This document shows positions 16,413-24,769 of a DNA stretch of 64,000 nt, one piece after another. The notes below the pieces were generated by a model. It was not told the DNA's origin. It searched no databases and saw nothing but the letters and a program-made list of their open reading frames with translations. The position numbers and the translations under genes are program-made. Location: contig OZ241368.1 of assembly GCA_965200525.1 (NCBI GenBank), positions 2,666,001 through 2,730,000 on the forward strand, read 5' to 3'. Source of the stretch: JANNPJ01 sp965200525. Lineage in GTDB: Bacteria; Actinomycetota; Actinomycetes; Actinomycetales; Kineosporiaceae. How positions within the stretch are numbered: the stretch's first letter is position 1; the number at the start of each line of letters is the position of its first letter.

Positions 16413-17888
16413 TCATTCGTGTCCACCACTGTCCACCACTTCGTACGCCAGGACGAGCCCGGTCGGGGCCCGGTGGATACCCAGCGAGTTGTCCCCGCCA
16501 CCACTGTCGCGATGCTTCGCCCACAGACCGCCGAGAATCACCACCACGATCAGGATCACCAGGGCGACCACCGGGATCGACAGCGACCGGTTGGACCGGC
16601 CGCTCGAGCGCCCGGTCGGCAACTGGGACGTCGTCGGGCTGGTCGAGCGGGAGGTGCGGCTGTGGTTGCCCCGCGGCCGCTTCGGGTAGCTGTCGTAGGG
16701 GTCGTCCGCGCCGGCGCCCGGGTAGGCCTCGTTGCCGGGATAGCCGGAGCTCGGGTAGGCGGCCTGGTTGCCGGCCGGCGGGTACTGCCCCGGGGGTGGG
16801 AAGTTGCGGGCCTGCCGGGCGGCGGCCCCCTGCTGACGTTCGCGCTCCTGGCGTTCCCAATCGCGGCGTTCGCGCTGCTGACGTTCCCAGTCCTGGCGGT
16901 CCCGTTCCTGGCGCTCGCGGTATTCCGGGCTGGGCCCGGGGTTGCGCCGGGTCGGCTGCTGCGCCGGCTGCTCGGTGCCGCGCGGCGGGGTCGCCGCATC
17001 GGCCGGCCAGGCCGGCAGCGGGTCGGCCAGGGCCGACCGGGCCGGGGTCGCCGGGGCGTTGCCGCCGAGGCTGCGCAGCCGCAGATCTTCCAGCAGGGCG
17101 GCCAGGGCGTTGGCCCCCTGCGGGCGCTGGGCCGGGTTCTTGGCCATCGCCTGCATCACCACGGCCCGCACCGGCGCCGGAATCGTCTCCGGCAGCGGTG
17201 GGGGCTCGTCCTGCAGGTGGGCGGTGGCCACGGCGACCTGGTTGTCACCGTCGAACGGCCGCCAGCCGGCCAGGCACTCGTAGGCCACCACGCCGAGCGC
17301 GTAGACGTCGGACAGCGGGCTGGCGATCTCGCCGCGGGCCAGCTCGGGGGCCAGGTAATGGGCCGTGCCCATCACCTGACCGGTGGCGGTCAGCGGCTCG
17401 TGGTCGCGCGGCCGGGCGATGCCGAAGTCGGTGACCTTGACCCGTAGCTCCGGGGTGATCATCAGGTTGGCCGGCTTGATGTCGCGGTGGATCACGCCGT
17501 GCCGGTGGGCCGCGTGCAGGGCCCGGGCCGACTGGGACACGATCTGCAGGGTGCGGTCGGTGCCGAGAGCGCCCTCGCGGGAGATCATCGCCGACAGCGC
17601 CTCGCCGGGCACCAGTTCCATCACCAGATAGGCCGAACCCTGGGCCTCGCCGTAGTCGTAGACGGCGGCGATCCCGCCGTGGCTGAGCGCGGCCGCGGTG
17701 CGGGCCTCGGCCCGGAACCGCGCCTGGAAGGCGCCGTCCGGGGCCAGGTCGTTGCGCAGAACCTTGACTGCGACCGGGCGGTTCAGCACCTCGTCGATCG
17801 CCGACCAGACCTCGCCCATCCCGCCGACGGCCAGCCGTTCCTGCAACACGTAACGCTCGCCCAGACGCAGGCCCGAGTTCGTGATCAC
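16413..17888 (-). CDS. pknA: Ser/Thr protein kinase PknA with charged linker
   Basis: A 491-residue membrane kinase. Catalytic domain about 10-270: Gly loop LAVGGMGEV, Lys42, HRD 134-136, DFG 154-156, APE-equivalent LAPE. Between it and the single membrane helix (about 437-457) is a long disordered linker with an Arg/Glu/Gln/Trp repeat around residues 318-350 (units like RQDWERQQRE), then Pro/Tyr/Gly-rich sequence. Only a short extracellular tail follows, unlike PknB. PknA phosphorylates division and wall proteins. GTG start overlaps pbpA by GTGA. Confidence 0.96.
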   Translation of the reverse strand: MITNSGLRLGERYVLQERLAVGGMGEVWSAIDEVLNRPVAVKVLRNDLAPDGAFQARFRAEARTAAALSHGGIAAVYDYGEAQGSAYLVMELVPGEALSAMISREGALGTDRTLQIVSQSARALHAAHRHGVIHRDIKPANLMITPELRVKVTDFGIARPRDHEPLTATGQVMGTAHYLAPELARGEIASPLSDVYALGVVAYECLAGWRPFDGDNQVAVATAHLQDEPPPLPETIPAPVRAVVMQAMAKNPAQRPQGANALAALLEDLRLRSLGGNAPATPARSALADPLPAWPADAATPPRGTEQPAQQPTRRNPGPSPEYRERQERDRQDWERQQRERRDWERQERERQQGAAARQARNFPPPGQYPPAGNQAAYPSSGYPGNEAYPGAGADDPYDSYPKRPRGNHSRTSRSTSPTTSQLPTGRSSGRSNRSLSIPVVALVILIVVVILGGLWAKHRDSGGGDNSLGIHRAPTGLVLAYEVVDSGGHE

Positions 17889-19336
17889 TTGTTGATCACC
17901 GCTTCCATGACTGCCTTGGCGATCGGTGCGGCCACGGTGCCGCCGAATGCCTCGCTGCCGAGCCGGCCGCCGTTCTCGACCACGACCGCGACCGCCACCT
18001 CGGGGTCGTCGGCCGGTGCGAAGGAGATGAACCAGGCGTGCGGGGAAGCGCCCTTGCCGTGCTGGGCGGTGCCGGTCTTGCCCGCCACCTGGATTCCCGG
18101 GATCTGGGCGCGGGTGCCGGTGCCGGAGGTCACGACGGACTCCATCATGGTGGTGAGCTGGTTGGCGACGTCGGCGGTGACGGCGTCCGAGAGCTTCTCG
18201 GGGTCGGGCTGGTCGATCGTCTTCAGCTCGGGCGTGCTGACCCGCTTGATCAGGTTCGGCCGCATCACTGTGCCGTCGTTGGCGATCCCGGCGGCCACCA
18301 TGGCCATCTGCAGCGGCGTCACCTTGTCGTTGAACTGCCCGATCGACGACTGGGCGAGCTGGGGCGGGTTCAGATTCTCGGGGATGGTGCTCGGCGCGAC
18401 CTTGAGCGGGATGACCAGGTTCTGGCCGAAGCCGAACTTGGCCGCCTGGTCGCGGATGGTGCTGGTGCCGAGCTTGAGCCCGAGCGAGGCGAACGCCGTG
18501 TTGCAGGAGATCTCCAGGGCGTGGGTCAGGGTGGTCTTGTCGTTCGGCCCACAGGCCCGGTGATCGTCGTTGTCCAGCGGGTTCGAGGTCTGCGGCAACG
18601 TGAGCGCGGCCGGGCCGTCGAGCTCGCTGTCGGGGGTGTACCCGTTGGAGAGGGCCGCCGCCGACATGATCACCTTGAACGTCGACCCGGGCGGGTAGGT
18701 CTGCGAGATCGCCCGGTTCAGCAGCGGGTCGCCCTTGTCGGCGAGCAGGTCGGTGCGGTTCTTGGTCACCTTGGTGCGGTCATGGCCGGCCAGGTCGTCC
18801 GGGTCGTACGACGGCTTGCTGACCATGGCCAGGATGTCGCCGGTCTTCGGGTCGAGCGCGACGACGGCGCCCTGCTGGTTGCCCAGCGCCTTGTAGGCGG
18901 CTTCCTGGGCTTTCGGCTGGATGGTCAGCTGCACCTGGGCCCCCTCCGGCTGGCGGCCGGTGAGCAGATCGCTGATCCGGCGGTAGAACAACTGGCCGGC
19001 CGTGCCCGAGAGCAGGTCGTTCTCGGTTCCCTCCAGCCCACTGGCACCGTAGACCAGCGAGTAGTACCCGGTCACCGGGGCGTAGGTCGGCCCCCCGGGG
19101 TACTTGCGCTGAAACTTGTAGACGTCGGTCGAGGCTGTCGACTCGGCCACCGCCGTCCCGCTGGCCAGCAGCAACGGCCCGCGCTGGCGGCCGTACTGCT
19201 TGTACAGGGTGCGCACGTTGGTCGGCTTCTTGGACAGCGCGTCGGCGTCGATCACCTGGATCCAGGTGCTGCTGATCAGCAGCGAGGTGAACATCACCGC
19301 GACGATGAAGGCAACCCGGCGGATCGGGCCGTTCAT
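17885..19336 (-). CDS. pbpA: Penicillin-binding protein PbpA (class B transpeptidase)
   Basis: A 483-residue class B PBP with an N-terminal membrane anchor (about 8-27), a small dimerisation region and a transpeptidase domain with STFK (Ser218-Lys221), SCN (277-279) and KTGTAQ (420-425). It cross-links peptidoglycan outside the membrane, working with the SEDS polymerase encoded by the preceding gene rodA. Length is normal for actinobacterial PbpA. Four-base overlaps on both sides (with rodA and pknA) show tight operon coupling. Confidence 0.96.
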   Translation of the reverse strand: MNGPIRRVAFIVAVMFTSLLISSTWIQVIDADALSKKPTNVRTLYKQYGRQRGPLLLASGTAVAESTASTDVYKFQRKYPGGPTYAPVTGYYSLVYGASGLEGTENDLLSGTAGQLFYRRISDLLTGRQPEGAQVQLTIQPKAQEAAYKALGNQQGAVVALDPKTGDILAMVSKPSYDPDDLAGHDRTKVTKNRTDLLADKGDPLLNRAISQTYPPGSTFKVIMSAAALSNGYTPDSELDGPAALTLPQTSNPLDNDDHRACGPNDKTTLTHALEISCNTAFASLGLKLGTSTIRDQAAKFGFGQNLVIPLKVAPSTIPENLNPPQLAQSSIGQFNDKVTPLQMAMVAAGIANDGTVMRPNLIKRVSTPELKTIDQPDPEKLSDAVTADVANQLTTMMESVVTSGTGTRAQIPGIQVAGKTGTAQHGKGASPHAWFISFAPADDPEVAVAVVVENGGRLGSEAFGGTVAAPIAKAVMEAVINK

Positions 19337-20766
19337 CGGACCACCACCGTCTCCTGGTTGCCGTCGGCGGGCGCCGGCTCGGGCAGTTCACCGGTGGTCG
19401 GCTCGCCCGGCAGCGGGGTGTCGAAAGGCAAACCGTCCAGCTCCGCGGCCGGCCGCCGGGCCGAGTCGGAGATCCGCAGCAGCAGCCCGACGATCATCCA
19501 GTTGGCCAGCAGGGCACTACCGCCGTAGGCCAGGAACGGCATCACCAGACCGGTCAGCGGGATCACCCGGGTGACGCCGCCGGCCACCACGAACACCTGC
19601 AGGGCCATGGTGAAGGAGAGGCCGGTGGCCAGCAACTTGCCGAAACCGTCGCGCACGCCGATCGCCGTCCGCAGGCCCCGCTCAACGATCAACAGGTACA
19701 GCACCAGGATCGCGAAGATGCCGGTCAGCCCGAGCTCCTCGCCCATCGAGGCGAAGATCATGTCGCTCTCGGCGGCGTACTCGAGCTTGGGCATGCCGGC
19801 GCCGAGGCCGGTGCCGAGCAGGCCCCCGCTGGACATGCCGAAGATGCCCTGGACGATCTGGGTGCTGTGCTTGATGAACTCCGGCGCGAACGGGTGCAGC
19901 CAGTAGTCGACCCGCTGCTGCACCCGCGGCACCGCCGTCCAGGAGGCGAAGGCGCCGCCGAGGAACAGGGCCAGGCCGATGATGACCCAGCTGATCCGCT
20001 CGGTGGCGATGTAGAGCAGAGCCACGAACAGGCCGAAGAACAGCAGCGAGGTGCCGAGGTCGCGCTCCAGCATGAGGACGGCGAGGCTGGCCCCCCAGAT
20101 CGCCAGGATCGGCCCGAGGTCGCGGCCGCGGGGCAATTGCATGGCCAGGATCTTGCGCCCGACCAGCGACAACGAGTCGCGGGCGGTGACCAGGTAGCCG
20201 GCGAAGAAGATGGTCAGCGCGATCTTGGCCAGCTCGCCGGGCTGGAACGACAGCGGGCCGAGCCCGATCCAGATCCGCGAGCCGTTGATCGTTTTGCCGA
20301 TGACCGGTACCAGCGGCAGCAGCAGCAGCACCAGACCGGCGACCATCGCGATGTAGGTGTACCGGCTGAGCACCCGGTGATCGCGCAGCAGCACGATGAT
20401 CACGGCCGCCGCGACCACCCCGAGCGTGGTCCAGGTGATCTGCTTGAGGGCGTACGAGCTGCCCAGGGAGCGGTCGTTGGCGACGTCCAACCGATGGATC
20501 ATGACCAGGCCGATGCCGTTGAGCAGAGTGGCCATCGGCAGCAGGGTCGGATCGGCGTACCGGGCGTACCGGCGCAGCAGCAGGTGGAAGGCCAGCGCGA
20601 GGCCGCCCAGGCCGGCGCCGTAGCCGACCATGCCCGGCGGCAGCGAGTTGGTCGTGTTCAGCCCGACCAGGGCGTAGCCGCCGATCGACAGGGCGACGGC
20701 ACACGTCGTCAGCACTGCTTCCAGGTTGCGGCCGGTACGGGGGGCGACCGATGTCACTGTCGCCAT
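19333..20766 (-). CDS. rodA: SEDS-family peptidoglycan polymerase (RodA/FtsW)
   Basis: A 477-residue membrane protein with about 12 helices. SEDS landmarks: GSRIWIGLGPLSFQPGELAK, LERDLGTSLLFFG with the Arg-Asp pair, the LLGTGLGAG loop before the ESDMIFASMGEELG segment, and PFLAYGGSALLANW near the end. It polymerises lipid II glycan strands and partners PbpA. Start is ATG 20766, sharing one base with the pstP stop (TGATG); the open frame continues upstream without family similarity. The cytoplasmic C-tail is Pro/Glu-rich. Confidence 0.96.
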   Translation of the reverse strand: MATVTSVAPRTGRNLEAVLTTCAVALSIGGYALVGLNTTNSLPPGMVGYGAGLGGLALAFHLLLRRYARYADPTLLPMATLLNGIGLVMIHRLDVANDRSLGSSYALKQITWTTLGVVAAAVIIVLLRDHRVLSRYTYIAMVAGLVLLLLPLVPVIGKTINGSRIWIGLGPLSFQPGELAKIALTIFFAGYLVTARDSLSLVGRKILAMQLPRGRDLGPILAIWGASLAVLMLERDLGTSLLFFGLFVALLYIATERISWVIIGLALFLGGAFASWTAVPRVQQRVDYWLHPFAPEFIKHSTQIVQGIFGMSSGGLLGTGLGAGMPKLEYAAESDMIFASMGEELGLTGIFAILVLYLLIVERGLRTAIGVRDGFGKLLATGLSFTMALQVFVVAGGVTRVIPLTGLVMPFLAYGGSALLANWMIVGLLLRISDSARRPAAELDGLPFDTPLPGEPTTGELPEPAPADGNQETVVVR

Positions 20767-22265
20767 CAGCCGAGCCCCTGGCAATCCTCCGACGTCGCGG
20801 TGCCACCCGTCGCCGCACTGGCCGACGCCGACGCCGACGCGGCCGCCGCGCTGCTGCTGGCCGCGGCGGCGCTGCTGGCGGCCGCGGCCAACGTCGCCGA
20901 GGCATTGGCGTTGGCCTGCGCCGTGGCCAACGCGGCCTGCGCCTTCTTCGAGAGCTTGGCCGTGCTGCTCGGCTTGGGCGTGCCGGTCGCAGTGGCCACC
21001 GGGGTCGGGGTCACGGTGGGAGTCGGGGTGGGAGTGGTCAGAGTCCGGCACGCGGCCACCTGGCCCCGGAGCTGCTGGACGTAGTTCTGGGCGGCGGCCC
21101 GGTCGTCCACCACCACGCCCTGTTCGACCTTGTTGCGGGTGTAGGCGCCCAAACCGTTCAACGGCACGTCCGAGGCGATCGAGGCGACCGTGGAGAGGTT
21201 GACCGGGCCCAGGTTCTGCGGCAGGCCCTTGAAGATCGCCACCGATCCGCCGGAGGCGCCGACGAAGTACTGGCCCTGACTCCAGCGGTAAGCCCCGTAA
21301 CCACCGCCGCCCAGGACCAGGGCGATCACCAGCGTGGTCAGGGCGATTCGAAAGAAACCGCCGAGATGACGCCCCCGGGGAGGCGGATCATGTCGTTCGA
21401 CCGCGTACCCGGCCGACGGCGTGGTCGGAGCGGTCAGCTCGGCCGCCCGTTCGGCCGCGGACCCGCCGGAACCGGAGCGGGCCTGCTGCTGGATCGAGGC
21501 CGCGCCGACGATCACCGGGACCGAGTCGGGGGCCCCGATGGCGTCCACGATGTCGGCGACGATGCAGGTCACGTTGTCGGGAGCGCCACTGCGCAGGGCC
21601 AGCTGGACCAGCTGCTCGCAGGTGGCGGCCGGGTCGCGGCCGGCGGCCATCGTGTCTTGAATCGTCTCGAAACTGACCACGCCGGAGAGGCCGTCGGAGC
21701 AGAGCAGGTAGCGGTCGCCGAGCCGGGCCTCGCGCATCGAGAGGTCGGGCTCGACGTCGTCGATCACGTCGCTGAGCACTCGCATCAGTACGGAGCGCTG
21801 CGGGTGCTGCTCCGCCTCCTCGAGCGTGATCCGCCCGTCGTCGACCAGGCGCTGAACGAAGGTGTGGTCGCGGGTGATCTGGGTCAGCTCGCTGTCGCGC
21901 AGCACGTAGGCCCGCGAGTCGCCGATGTGGGCCAGCGCGAGCCGGCCGCCGGTGCGCAGCAGGGCGGTGACGGTCGTGCCCATGCCGGTCAGGGCCGGCT
22001 CCTCGGCCACCCGCTCCAGCAGTTCGCGGTGCGCGTTGTGCACCGCGTCGGAGAGATGGTTGAGCACCGCGTCGGCACCGTGCGATTCACCGTCCAGCGG
22101 TGCCATCTCGCCGATGGCCAGGGACGACGCGACGTCGCCGCCGGCATGACCGCCCATTCCGTCGGCGATCACCAGCAAGCTCGGCCCGGCGTAACCCGAA
22201 TCCTGGTTGTTGGCTCGGACAAGTCCAACATCAGAGCGAGCCGCGTAGCGCAACGCGATCGCCAT
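20766..22265 (-). CDS. pstP: PP2C-type Ser/Thr phosphatase PstP
   Basis: A 499-residue phosphatase that reverses PknA/PknB phosphorylation. PPM motifs: SDVGLVRANNQDS (metal Asp), IADGMGGHAGGD, GTTVTALL, HIGDSRAYVLRD, LLCSDGLSG and GAPDNVTCIV. A membrane helix at about 297-317 is followed by an extracellular region with two separated Cys residues. The C-terminus is an odd Ala/Ser low-complexity stretch of about 55 residues (about 435-490) ending SEDCQGLG. ATG at 22265 is 2 nt after the fhaB stop. Confidence 0.96.
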   Translation of the reverse strand: MAIALRYAARSDVGLVRANNQDSGYAGPSLLVIADGMGGHAGGDVASSLAIGEMAPLDGESHGADAVLNHLSDAVHNAHRELLERVAEEPALTGMGTTVTALLRTGGRLALAHIGDSRAYVLRDSELTQITRDHTFVQRLVDDGRITLEEAEQHPQRSVLMRVLSDVIDDVEPDLSMREARLGDRYLLCSDGLSGVVSFETIQDTMAAGRDPAATCEQLVQLALRSGAPDNVTCIVADIVDAIGAPDSVPVIVGAASIQQQARSGSGGSAAERAAELTAPTTPSAGYAVERHDPPPRGRHLGGFFRIALTTLVIALVLGGGGYGAYRWSQGQYFVGASGGSVAIFKGLPQNLGPVNLSTVASIASDVPLNGLGAYTRNKVEQGVVVDDRAAAQNYVQQLRGQVAACRTLTTPTPTPTVTPTPVATATGTPKPSSTAKLSKKAQAALATAQANANASATLAAAASSAAAASSSAAAASASASASAATGGTATSEDCQGLG

Positions 22266-22267
22266 GC

Positions 22268-22750
22268 TTACCTCCGCAGCTCGAGGACGGTACGCCCGAT
22301 CCGGACAGGGGCTCCGGGGGCGATCGGTACCGGATCCTGAACGCGGTTGCGTCCGAGAAACGTTCCGTTGGTCGAGCCGAGATCTTCGACCATCCAGGTG
22401 CCTTGCTGCAACGAGAGCCGTGCGTGACGGCCCGATGCGTAATCGTCCTCGAGCACCAGGGTGCACTCGGGGGCCCGGCCGATCAGGATCGGGGCCTGCC
22501 CGAGGGCAATCGTGGTGCCTTTGAGTGAGCCTTCGGTGACAACGAGGGTCCGCAAGGGTTGCGGAGGTGCCCCGGCATCTTTACGCCCCCGGGACGGCGC
22601 CGCCGCCCCGGCCCCGGCCGCGACCGGCGACCGGCGGGTGACCCGGGTGCCGAACAGGTCGCGGCGCAGAACCGCGACCACCGAGAGAATCAGGAGCCAC
22701 AGCAGGGCCAGGTAGCCCAGCCGGAGCAGGGTGAGAGTGAGGTCGCTCAT
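22268..22750 (-). CDS. fhaB: FHA-domain protein FhaB (FipA)
   Basis: A 160-residue protein with an N-terminal membrane helix (about 8-30) and a C-terminal forkhead-associated domain (about 68-160): LIGRAPECTLVL, SGRHARL, DLGSTNGTFLGRNRV. FHA domains bind phosphothreonine; FhaB/FipA is a PknA/B target that helps keep FtsZ-FtsQ interactions under stress in mycobacteria. It sits between fhaA (10 nt) and pstP (2 nt) in the conserved order. Confidence 0.95.
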   Translation of the reverse strand: MSDLTLTLLRLGYLALLWLLILSVVAVLRRDLFGTRVTRRSPVAAGAGAAAPSRGRKDAGAPPQPLRTLVVTEGSLKGTTIALGQAPILIGRAPECTLVLEDDYASGRHARLSLQQGTWMVEDLGSTNGTFLGRNRVQDPVPIAPGAPVRIGRTVLELRR

Positions 22751-22760
22751 TCGCCGCGGA

Positions 22761-23555
22761 TCACCACGACCCGAAGTGAACCACGAGCCGGGTGCGCCCG
22801 ATCGTGATCCGGCTGCCGTCGACCAGGTCGCTGGACGCCCCCTGAGAACCGACCCGGGTGCCGTCGACGAAGGTGCCGTTGGTCGAACCGAGGTCGACCA
22901 CCCAGACCCGCGCGCCGTCCATGTGGACCTCGGCGTGACGACGCGAGACCCCGGCGTCGTCGACCACGACGTCGGCCTCGGCGCCGCGGCCGAGCACGGT
23001 GATCGGGGTGGTGACGTCGTAGGAACGGCCGTCGACCTCGATCGACACGTGCGGGACGCCGGCCGGGGCCGGAGCGGGGGCGTGGGCCGGGTATTCCACC
23101 CGCGGCGCCGGCTGGGCGGCCTGCGGCTGCGGCGGCGCGGCCGGTGGCCGTTGCGGCTGCGGTGGGGCGGCGGCCCGCCGGGGGCCCTTGGTGGTGGTGC
23201 TGCGGACCCGGAACAGGCCGGTGTCGAGGTCGTCGGCCTCCTCGAACTTGACCGTGATCGGCCCGACGAAGCCGTACCGCTGCTGGCCCGCGTGCTCGCT
23301 CACGACGTCACGCAGCTCGTCGCTGAGTGCGTCCTCCCACTCGCCCAGGCGGCCGTGATCGGCCGGGCCGAGCTCGACGACAAAAGTGTTCGGCACCAGG
23401 GTGCGGTCGCGCGACACGATGGTCGCGCGGTCGTCGATCTCGCGGCGCAGGGCGCTGGCGATCTCCACCGGCTGCACCTCGCTGCGGAAGGCCTTGGCGA
23501 AGGCACCGTTCACGGCGCGCTCGATGCCCTTCTCCACGCGGTCGAACATTCCCAT
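22761..23555 (-). CDS. fhaA: FHA-domain protein FhaA (DUF3662-FHA)
   Basis: A 264-residue cytoplasmic adaptor. Residues 1-120 are the DUF3662 domain (MGMFDRVEKGIERAVNGAFA; VQPVEIASALRREID), a Pro/Gln/Ala linker spans about 128-165, and the FHA domain covers about 168-264 (VLGRGAEADVVV, VSRRHAEV, DLGSTNGTFVDG). In mycobacteria FhaA binds the phosphorylated pseudokinase domain of MviN and regulates peptidoglycan precursor flipping. GGGAGGAGG precedes the ATG at 23555. It is the first gene of the operon, so its promoter lies in 23556-23825. Confidence 0.96.
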   Translation of the reverse strand: MGMFDRVEKGIERAVNGAFAKAFRSEVQPVEIASALRREIDDRATIVSRDRTLVPNTFVVELGPADHGRLGEWEDALSDELRDVVSEHAGQQRYGFVGPITVKFEEADDLDTGLFRVRSTTTKGPRRAAAPPQPQRPPAAPPQPQAAQPAPRVEYPAHAPAPAPAGVPHVSIEVDGRSYDVTTPITVLGRGAEADVVVDDAGVSRRHAEVHMDGARVWVVDLGSTNGTFVDGTRVGSQGASSDLVDGSRITIGRTRLVVHFGSW

Positions 23556-23696
23556 CGCTGCCTCCTCCCGGTGTCTGAGCCGATCTTGCCGCAACCTCGT
23601 CGAGCCGCACGACCGAGTGCCGGTCGCGCGACCACGCGGCCGGCCAGTCTCAGCGTATCGGCGCTTCGGGCGATCCGGAGATGTTGCCGTCGAGAC

Positions 23697-23733
23697 TGTG
23701 GATACCTCAGGGTGCCCCGAGGGCTCGTCCACA
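23697..23733. promoter_or_regulatory. Two DnaA-box-like 9-mers upstream of fhaA operon
   Basis: TGTGGATAC (23697-23705) and TCGTCCACA (23725-23733) are inversely oriented near-matches to the actinobacterial DnaA box TTRTCCACA, 19 bp apart, in the 270-bp gap between fhaA and tRNA-Leu. No binding evidence. Confidence 0.3.
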
Positions 23734-23825
23734 GCATCACGGTTCTCAGCTGGAGCCAATCCGGGCCCCGCCGGGTCGGTGATGACCGGAGCATCGGCCG
23801 CCGGGTGCTAGGGTTCTGGTTGCTC

Positions 23826-23912
23826 GCGCGAGTGGCGGAATAGGCAGACGCGCACGGTTCAGGTCCGTGTGCCCGAAAGGGTGTGGGGGTTCAACTCCCC
23901 CCTCGCGCACCA
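23826..23912 (+). tRNA. tRNA-Leu (anticodon CAG)
   Basis: A class II tRNA with a long variable arm. Acceptor stem GCGCGAG/CTCGCGC, D arm with GGCGGAATAGGCAGAC, anticodon stem CACGG/CCGTG with loop TTCAGGT giving CAG, variable arm TGCCCGAAAGGGTGT, T arm GGGGGTTCAACTCCCCC, discriminator A and encoded CCA. It follows the fhaA operon divergently, a conserved arrangement. Confidence 0.97.
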
Positions 23913-23916
23913 GTTG

Positions 23917-23956
23917 AGAGGCCTCTGAACTGCGGAAACGCAGGGCAGGGGCCTCT
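23917..23956 (+). terminator. Two-tier hairpin after tRNA-Leu
   Basis: Outer stem AGAGGCCTCTG with CAGGGGCCTCT (one wobble) encloses a second stem CTGCG-GAAA-CGCAG; TTCTCGTGTTT follows. It begins 5 nt after CCA and is a likely terminator. Confidence 0.75.
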
Positions 23957-24019
23957 TCTCGTGTTTCGGCGCCGGCCCGACCTTGACAGAAGCGGACAAA
24001 GCGAAGGAGGCTCCGACGA

Positions 24020-24769
24020 GTGGGAAAGCGCTCTCTGAGCCCGAGCGGGGCCGAGGAACGCCGCGGCGCGCAGGTCACGCTCACCGACGTGATCAAGACC
24101 TTCGCCACCGGGGACGCCGAGAAGCTCGTCGCAGTCGACTCGGTGAGCCTCACGCTGGAACCGGGCAGCCTGACCGCACTGACCGGTCCGAGCGGCTCGG
24201 GCAAGTCCACCCTGCTGCACCTGATCGGGGCGATCGAGCGTCCGGACGCCGGTCGTATCGAGGTGGACGGCTTGGATCTGGCCCGGGCCGACCGCCGTCG
24301 GCTCACTCGCTACCGGCGTGACGTCGGCTTCGTCTTCCAGCGCTTCCACCTGTTGCCGGCGCTGACTGCCCTGGACAACGTCATCGCGCCGGTGCTGCCC
24401 CACCGTGATCTCGACTTCGAGCGCTCGCAGCGGGCTCGCGAGCTGCTGGCCGCCGTCGGGTTGGCCGGTCGCGAGTCGGCCTTGCCTTCGCAGCTGTCCG
24501 GCGGCCAGCAGCAGCGGGTGGCGATCGCCCGGGCCTTGATCAACCGCCCGCCGCTGCTGCTGGCTGACGAGCCGACCGGGAATCTGGACTCGCGCAACGG
24601 GCACGCCGTCCTCGAGCTCTTGCTGGACGTGCGCAGCCGGTTCGCCACCACGGTGGTGCTCAGCACCCACGACCGGGCGATCGCCGAACAGTGCGAGCAG
24701 GTCCTCGATCTGCTCGACGGCCGGATCCAACCGTCGGGCCGCGCAGGCCCGAACGGGGGCCTGCCGTGA
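24020..24769 (+). CDS. ABC transporter ATP-binding protein (MacB/LolD type)
   Basis: A 249-residue ATPase: Walker A GPSGSGKST, Q loop VFQRFHLLPALTALDNV, signature LSGGQQQRVAIARAL, Walker B LLLADEPTGNLD, switch His in STHDR. The LLPALTALDNV and GNLDSRNG wording is typical of MacB/LolD/FtsE-like ATPases, which drive mechanotransmission or lipid/lipoprotein transport with FtsX-fold permeases. GTG start preceded by GAAGGAGG. Coupled by GTGA to the large permease that follows. Confidence 0.93.
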   Translation: MGKRSLSPSGAEERRGAQVTLTDVIKTFATGDAEKLVAVDSVSLTLEPGSLTALTGPSGSGKSTLLHLIGAIERPDAGRIEVDGLDLARADRRRLTRYRRDVGFVFQRFHLLPALTALDNVIAPVLPHRDLDFERSQRARELLAAVGLAGRESALPSQLSGGQQQRVAIARALINRPPLLLADEPTGNLDSRNGHAVLELLLDVRSRFATTVVLSTHDRAIAEQCEQVLDLLDGRIQPSGRAGPNGGLP

